64,000 bases of DNA from Cladochytrium replicatum. Lineage: Eukaryota; Chytridiomycota; Chytridiomycetes; Cladochytriales; Cladochytriaceae. The notes under the pieces are model-generated. The model was given only the letters and a program-made list of their open reading frames with translations, was not told the DNA's origin and did not search any database. Below, in pieces: positions 57,483 through 64,000 of the stretch; position 1 is the first letter of the stretch; the number at the start of each line of letters is the position of its first letter. Location of the stretch: positions 62,001-126,000 of the forward strand of contig JAHLKD010000110.1 of assembly GCA_025526935.1 (NCBI GenBank), given 5' to 3'. Position numbers and translations under genes: made by a program.

Positions 57483-57923
57483 ATGGCCATCGATGTTCTC
57501 GAATGGTGGAGATCCGGCGGACTCGCACTGCAGATCGATCACCGGCCGATGGATGATGCGAGCTTCGAGGGGCATGTATCTGTGCTGGAACGCCCGTGGT
57601 TTGGAGTTACGCTGGTCGAAAAGCGCCAGGATGGTGCGAGCGCCTGCGGCCATATCGAATTTCTCGACTGGGGGAGGGGACTCGATTTGAAGTTGTCTGA
57701 TCGCGCAATGGACCAGTCACCAGTTTACAGATTCGCTTGGCTGGTGGCTGGCAAGCGGCCAGGAGTTACGATGAAGCCCCGGTGTTGTGGTTCCGCCGAG
57801 AGAGAAAGGGTACACATTCGTTCTTGACTGGTGGAAGACAAGTGGACTCATCGGTGTGAAGATTATGAGACCGATTCCGACGAAGATGAAGATGGTGAGG
57901 ATCACGACGAGGAAGAAAATTAA
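57483..57923 (+). pseudogene. Decayed ankyrin-like VLEWW repeat gene
   Basis: Starts with IDVLEWWRSGGLALQIDHRP and continues with degenerate units (GHVSVLE, GHIEFLDWGRGLDLKLS). It then shifts frame to FVLDWWKTSGLI and shifts again to an acidic tail (DYETDSDEDEDGEDHDEEEN) ending at 57923. Same family as 18970-19938, opposite strand. Several frameshifts; not functional. Confidence 0.65.
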
Positions 57924-60900
57924 GGAAGTATAGATTCTGACAATGATGGTAACAATGAAGGAAGTGAGGATGACGATTGAAGGTTAACTGATGACGAGAA
58001 TACTTGAGGAAAAGGTACCAAAGATGTTTTCTTGGAGCTACATTGTTTTCACCCTCACAAATGTTGGGAGGAGTCCACAAACGCTCAAGTTTTCAACTCT
58101 ATTCTTGCTATTTTTTTTTGCCTTCCTCCGTGTGCTATTTCTCACCTTAACCGGCCTTTTCTGTATCAGCTTCTGGGGTCGTGCATCCAATCACAAAAGG
58201 TTCAAACTTGCATTGCCTTACTTCGTATCCCCATCATCATGCGCAGGAGCCGCCAAAGCTGCAGATTGCTGGTCAGTAGATGACGGATAGATCCAACTTT
58301 TCGCTGTGATTGTCGTTGAACGTAAGGAATCCCCAGTTCGAAACACTGCGACGTGAAAGTCTGTGAAGAGGTAGGTAATTTCTTACCCGAAAGGGAAAGG
58401 AACGCTTAAGACAGAGTGTCTGGTACAACCTGGACTTTGACTCCGACCGATTGCGATCTTCGACATTTCGAGGATTTTCTCCAAGCAGCACCGAGAGTGG
58501 TCCACGCATGTCCATTGCCGGATCGCTGAGATCAAACAAGGATGCCCCTCGAGCTTTTTCACGCGGGCCTTCAAGTTTTGTCCAGGATAGAGAGGAACTT
58601 GACTACAGCTGTTTGACATGCAACAACGCGGGGGCGGTGCGAGCTGGATCCCAAATACTGAACATATTTCATTTGCAGAGGTTGATTTCTCGCCATCATA
58701 AAAAGCGCGGAACATTGTGGATCGTATCAAGGGTAGAGTTGGCCCACGGAGCTCCCGTTTCGTATTGTATCGTAAGCGCTTTGTTTCCGTTGAACAATGT
58801 TGGCAGGATGGTTGAGAGGTAGATCGGAGGCGAGTAAGACAAGTGTGGTCACGTCAAGATTAATGACGTCCGTGAATATTGACGGAGCCGGAGAACATTT
58901 AGCGAGACATGAAAGCGGAGGGAGTGTAGTCGAGTAATTTACGCCGTTCGATGCTTGTTGCGTGTTTCGGATGGTGTGAGAGACAGGTTCCGCTGGTATT
59001 GAGGGCAAGAGTTCCGGAAGATGCCCATTCTATTGTTGCGCCAACATTCTCCAGTCCTCCGATGATCCATTGATCGAGATTGAAGTCAGATTCTCCCAGG
59101 TGTGGAATGATGCAGAATCGGACTTCAGGACTTGATATGCAACAAGATTCTGAGTTGCAGCATGGATCAATCTTCGTGCAACATAAAACTCCCGACCGCT
59201 GTCAGTAAGAACGTCGACACGAACTCTGTTTTCTGATGTAAGAATACGAACTGTTTGAAAACAGCGAGAGAACGCGGAAATTTTTTGAGCTCACACTCAC
59301 CAAAAACAGGTTTCAAATTTGGAATGTTTGAGCAGTCGAGATGCACCAATTGAATGGAGAATGTTGAAACTAGCTTCAAACCAACAAAAGAATCACTCTG
59401 ATTTTCGTTTTTACAATAATGCTCACATTCTCGACAAAAATTAAAATTTCCCAAGACGGGGATACATTTTAGCGCGCATCGATCCTTTCCAGCAAATCCG
59501 TCCCCGTTGCGGGGAACGGATGGCACTTCAGCCAACTTTCCTTTTTTAGATCGAGTGTGTGCGCGGCGGTGGCCGCTGGTTTGATCGAAAGACGAGCGCA
59601 AGTAGTTCAACTTGTTATCGAAAATTTGTTGGGAGCGAGATTCTCCAATTTGAGAGTAACAACTCTTGTTGGCTTTCGATGACTTTCATTTATATCACTT
59701 TGATTCAAGCCTCTGGTCCAGGATCAGCCCCACCCACAAGAATCGCCAACGCATCAACAAATGCGGCGCTTGTTATCGAAAATGAGGCTCGGTCGCGTCT
59801 AGGAAGTTCAGTTTTTCGCTTGGATTTATTCTTCAGTATACCAGGGAAACGTTGAATGCGTGGAATTGGGGATGTCGTGGCAGCCCAGGTTGTTGTGGGA
59901 AGCCTGTGTCTTGCTGGGGCGTTGTAATAGAAAATGCGCTGTCCAATCAGGTGCGGGTGAGCGACGGCACACGAAGAGCGTCCAAAGTGGAATGGGAATA
60001 GCCATACAACAAAAATGGGACTGGTCGACACCTAAAAGCCAAAACATATCAAATAAATTTGAAGAGCTCGAATGACAGACTACAAGCATGTAATATATAT
60101 GGTATTAAGTCTCTATTGATGATGTAGGGAAAGAGGGGTTTTGCCTTAATGTACAAAGTACACTTTGACACTCAGAGTTTGCATGAGGTTTGGGTGCATT
60201 TGGATGAAGAACACAGGGATCCATTGGATCAGTGCCAGCTTTGACGAGAGACTTCAGCTCTACTTTGGCTGAGCGTGTGTGAAAATTGACGTGCTGACCT
60301 GAACCGTGACTCTTTGTTACTTCAAGCTGAATGAGGGTCCAAAACTTTTTTAGCATCGCAAGTAAGGTCCGCTTGTTGTGATCCACCACTCGAGCTGGTG
60401 GGTTCCCCTGGGCTGGTTGCTATTCGCTAGTATCATTGGTGGTGATTTGACCCATGAATTTGTGTAGCGCTTGTAGCTCTGGTCCTTCCTTCTGTAATTT
60501 AGTAATGACCTGCTCAGTAAATCTCCGTGTTGTCACTTGCTGTCATTTACAACTTTGCCTGGAGGGAATCATAGACCAAATTAGCAAAAGTTTGGATGGC
60601 ACTCTATAATAAATACGTTTTCACAGCCGAGCAAACAGCAAAATCAACCTGTGATATCGCTCTAACTACTCACTGTAGAGGAGCGCGGACAATACCGCTG
60701 GAACTGCAGCTGCCAAATCTATTGTTGATAGAGGTCTAATCTCTCTGGGATCAAATTTTTTGTGTTACTAGTACATCACCAGATCTCCCCTCAGATCCCC
60801 TAAACCTCAAGCAGGCCAGAGAGGCGCGCTATGTTAAAAACCAAGCGCTTCTCCTGCCAGCGGTGGGGCGTTTTTTAGCTGTACTATAGCTAGCACAACA

Positions 60901-61310
60901 GCTCCAGGTTCCGTCTCTTGGCCCAGTACCTGTTCTCCCAATTGTGTGTATATGCCAATAATCAGACAGGCTGTACACAACACTCAAGCTGCTCAGGCAA
61001 CCAGGGAATGCTGTGGTCAAAGACATTGGTTTAGCCTTTCAAATGACAACATCGATCGGTTCATCAGGACTGGGTGGCGAAGGAAGTAACCATTGGTGGA
61101 TGGGACTCTGACGATATGAACCAGATACAGAAGCTGATTTGGGCTGTTCCAACCTTCAACTTGTGATTGTTCAGTGGAGTTTTGTTCATCTTTACATAGT
61201 GTTTGTAAATAACACACTGTCCACACAGACACAAAGTGTTCATGTAAATCTCAAGCGTGTTCTAACTCAAGTTCAATCACTCCTCTCCTGGGCAGCAAAA
61301 ACCCCCGGCA
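57924..61310. other. Gene-poor stretch
   Basis: More than 3 kb without a gene I can support. A plus-strand frame at about 58390-58820 (SVWYNLDFDSDRLRSSTF, FSRGPSSFVQDREELDYSC) is open and coding-like but has no known motif. The rest holds only short ORFs in both strands. No rRNA, tRNA or tandem array was seen. Confidence 0.35.
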
Positions 61311-61460
61311 GGTCAGGGTCAGGTACGGGTTTCAACCACTTCAGGTCTGTGTATTCCCTTCGTACCTGTCAGTGACCCAGCAGGTGCCTGGACAAACATG
61401 ACCCAACATAAAGGGTTTAATGCTGGTCGCCACTGAAACCCGGACCCGACCGCGACCCTC
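61311..61460. repeat. Imperfect inverted repeat, GC-rich arms
   Basis: GGTCAGGGTCAGGTACGGGT followed by TTCAACCAC at 61311-61340 is an imperfect reverse complement of CACTGAAACCCGGACCCGAC plus CGCGACCC at 61430-61457. The spacer is about 90 bp. It could be part of a small transposon-like element or an LTR boundary; no target duplication was found. Confidence 0.3.
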
Positions 61461-61622
61461 CGAACTTTACAGAGGAGGCACGGGGGCGCGAACAGGTCTC
61501 AAAATCACGGTGCCACCAGAAAGTCCATCAGGGGGCACGGCGGGGGGTGCGGCGGGCAGCGTGGCATGCGGCGCATCAGGCAGCTGCGCATGCGGAGTGC
61601 TGGGAGGCGGCATTGATTTTTG

Positions 61623-61648
61623 AGTGTGTGTGTGAGAGAGAGAGAGAG
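61623..61648 (+). repeat. (TG)n(AG)n microsatellite
   Basis: GTGTGTGTGTGAGAGAGAGA run, followed within 10 bases by a T-tract at 61655-61665. Simple repeat next to retroelement sequence. Confidence 0.85.
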
Positions 61649-61989
61649 GAAGTTCTTTTTTTTTTAAACAATATTATTATTTATTTTGCACATACAATGC
61701 ATAACAATAAACAACACCCAAAGTGCCTTACAAGATGGTCATGGACCAGCACATAGGGAAGTGCGCGCAGCATAAGGAAAAACAACAAAGCAAAACAGAG
61801 AATGTAAACTCAAACCTGTGGCTACCCGTCAGATACTGCTAAGGTGCCAACAAAAACAGGTGAGTAATAAATAATGAAAAAAGAAACCGTTAAAGATCCA
61901 CAAATGCAGGGCCAAAGAGGGAGTCTGGAGGAGAAACTTCTAATGGCAGACCTATACAGTGAAGCCAAATCTTATAGAGACAACGAAAA

Positions 61990-64000
61990 ACTAGATACCA
62001 CGGTGCAAGATTCGCTGGGTTGACAATGCGAAGTGGACGAAGGCTATCAATTGCAACGTCAAGCGGAAGTTGTAAAACAGGAACAGGAACAGGACAGCGA
62101 CCATCATCATCTCAACAAAAGCCTAAAAAAGAACCGTCTGAAAAGTCAAAACGCCCCTTTCTGCCAGCAGAAGAGTTCAAGGTGAAGGTTGAAGATCCTG
62201 CGTGGCGAAAAGCAAATCCCAGTCCTTTCCATGTTGAAACGCTGCTTGCAAAGGAGCTAAGCATTATAGACTGGACTGCCCCAATTATCGGAATCGGAGA
62301 GACAATAGTAGTGGCGCTCCAGCTACCACTTCCTCATCTTACACGATTTTCAGCAGTAGTGTAGCGAGCGGAGATTCTTTGACTGAGGAGGATTTTTACT
62401 GAGGGCCCCCCTTGGGGGCAATAGGGTGGCCTTAGTCGAGTTAGAAGATTCTCTTTCAAAGCCCATATTCACTACAACACACAGCAGGCAGTTGGCGGAT
62501 CCCCCTCCCCCTGCTAGAAAGAATCAGCATCCGAGCGCTCAGTTAAATCCACGGTATTACCGAGCATTATGTACACATTTCAACGTCTCCCCAACAGTAG
62601 ATGTTTTGGGGATGGAGCTTCAAGATTGGCAAAGCAGTTTTGGAGCAAAGATCCAATAGATCTATCAGTTGAAGGTTGTTTAGGGCCCAATCCTATCAGT
62701 TTGGGTGTTCCCTGGCCAACTGAAGAGATTTTTACGCAAACCCACCTCCACATTTGCTTGAGAGCTTCTTGAAAAAGGTCAGAAATCAGCGCTTAAGCTC
62801 TGCTTTATTAGTATGCCCTTATCGGACAAGGGATCGATCATTTGCTATCATCAAAGCTTTTCTTCAAGCACAACCTGTTCAACTGCCTTTAGAGCGAGAC
62901 CTATTTTTACCACGATCGGCTCAAGTACCATTCAGAAATCGGAGGAAAGACTTTTAACCATTGCCTGATGAATGGGGTCCACCTAATTGGGGGCCGATTG
63001 GAGCTTTCTTGATTTCATGAGACATTAAGAAATTGACATCCTTCCAGAATATCTCAAATCAAGTGATTACATTTGAAAATTTGGAATCACGCCTGCTGAA
63101 TCTTTAGTCACCCCACGTATTCAGCAGTTTTTGGCAGCAACACCAATCTACTCGTACTCCCCAAAATGGTTTGCACAAAAAGTTTTCTACGCTTATGGAG
63201 GCTATCACCACACCTTGGAAAGATGTGATGGATGAGGTTGTTGGGGAATGTAACACTGAAGTGACATCTGCGTTGGAAACAGATAGAGATCACCCAGTCC
63301 CTCACCTCCTAAGCCAGTAGTGCCATTTTGGTGCATGGGAACTATTGATTGCAAAGAGCATCCAATAATTGTTGATACTGGATCATCCATTTCCGTTGTG
63401 TCGTACAATTTATATCATAAGTTGGGACTGTCTGCTCCACGACGTGAGTGTCACGAGCCACCAGAGGGCATAGGAGGTGCCAATACTGCCACTGAGGAGA
63501 TAGTGTCAGATATTGTGCTCTATGCGTATGGTGGTCGTGAATTGCGGATTGCTGTCAGGTTTGTGCTAGTGCAGCACTCTAGACCCCTTCACTTACTTGG
63601 TATGGATGTAATCCCTCTAATGTGTTTTGTCATTTGCATCCGCCCTCTTCCTCAGCCATCATTTATGCAATCACCTCGGGATCCTATGACAATTGTACAT
63701 GTTCGTCGACCCCGAACTTGGTTCTTCGCGGGGGCAGGGAGAAGAATGGCGCAAAGAAAAAATTAATAGTCTCAATGTCATCGTATTCAACGATAGAACT
63801 GAAATCCTTTCAGGCCATATTCACCATTGAGAACATCTCTGAAATTGAAAAATCAGAGATTCGACAAGCACATTTGGAATCAAAGTTAACACTCACAGAA
63901 GCAGATTAGCACTCTCTGTGATCGTGCAGGAATTGATCCTTTTAATCCACCAGAAGTTCCAAATGCATTCCTGAAAGTGTTGCTTTCTGATGGAAGATTC
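61990..64000 (+). mobile_element. Degenerate Ty3/gypsy-type retroelement, cut by window end
   Basis: A gag-like basic region (QKPKKEPSEKSKRPF, then FKVKVEDPAWRKANPSPFH) is followed by broken frames. A retropepsin-type protease comes next at 63320-63766: HPIIVDTGSSISVVSYNLYH with the DTG catalytic triplet, and LHLLGMDVI, the family's second LLG.D motif. After two or more frame changes, ISEIEKSEIRQAHLESKLTL and GIDPFNPPEVPNAFLKVLLS lead toward a pol region beyond the window. Stops upstream of the protease show decay. No LTR could be identified. Confidence 0.65.

Noticed and set aside
61420-61623. Gly/Ala-rich ORF (GGTAGGAAGSVACG...)
   Set aside because: GC-rich low-complexity sequence beside repeats; no start context, homology or splice support.

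Overview
The window looks like nuclear DNA of a zoosporic (flagellated) fungus, most likely a chytrid. Genes are dense and split by many short introns (about 45-60 nt, GT...AG). There is a chytrid-style ankyrin-like repeat family with the core VLEWW, and two genes resemble flagellar proteins (FSIP1-like and CFAP119-like). GC content is moderate, apart from one AT-rich gene at 42.8-47.8 kb. No bacterial operons, tRNA genes or CRISPR arrays were seen. All exon joins were made by eye from reading frame and splice signals.

Layout. 0-9 kb is ordinary housekeeping sequence: a decayed ankyrin-like gene, a SET-domain protein, a tiny orphan ORF, alanine aminotransferase, a syntaxin-8-like Qc-SNARE and the ribosome-biogenesis factor Sas10/Utp3. 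9-16 kb holds a secreted DOMON/copper monooxygenase of the dopamine beta-hydroxylase type, its decayed tandem copy and other gene relics. 16-20 kb holds a small HEPN-like protein, two tandem MAPEG (microsomal glutathione transferase-like) genes and an intact ankyrin-like repeat gene.

20-32 kb is rearranged. A 1.4-kb piece of an acyl-CoA synthetase gene (FAT-B) is present again in inverted orientation about 8 kb away, where it abuts and truncates a decayed Mad2 (spindle checkpoint) gene. Between the arms lie a broken lysophospholipase, a degenerate 18S rRNA fragment, an intact dCache-HAMP membrane sensor, a tyrosinase-like leader fragment, a mitochondrial-carrier fragment and a Ty1/copia remnant.

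30-43 kb carries three complete very-long-chain acyl-CoA synthetase/FATP genes (FAT-B, FAT-C, FAT-D), all ending in a peroxisomal PTS1-type tripeptide, plus the FSIP1-like gene and a single-pass membrane protein. 43-55 kb has a large GAF plus degenerate class III cyclase-like protein ending in a CaaX box, two tandem DJ-1/PfpI didomain genes, a CFAP119-like gene with apparent disruptions, and PEX5, the receptor that imports PTS1 cargo. A lipid-droplet-like helical protein follows. Together, the FAT genes, PEX5 and this helical protein suggest local enrichment for fatty-acid and peroxisome functions.

57-64 kb is gene-poor: a decayed ankyrin-like gene, simple repeats and a degenerate Ty3/gypsy-type retroelement that runs off the window end with a recognisable aspartic protease.
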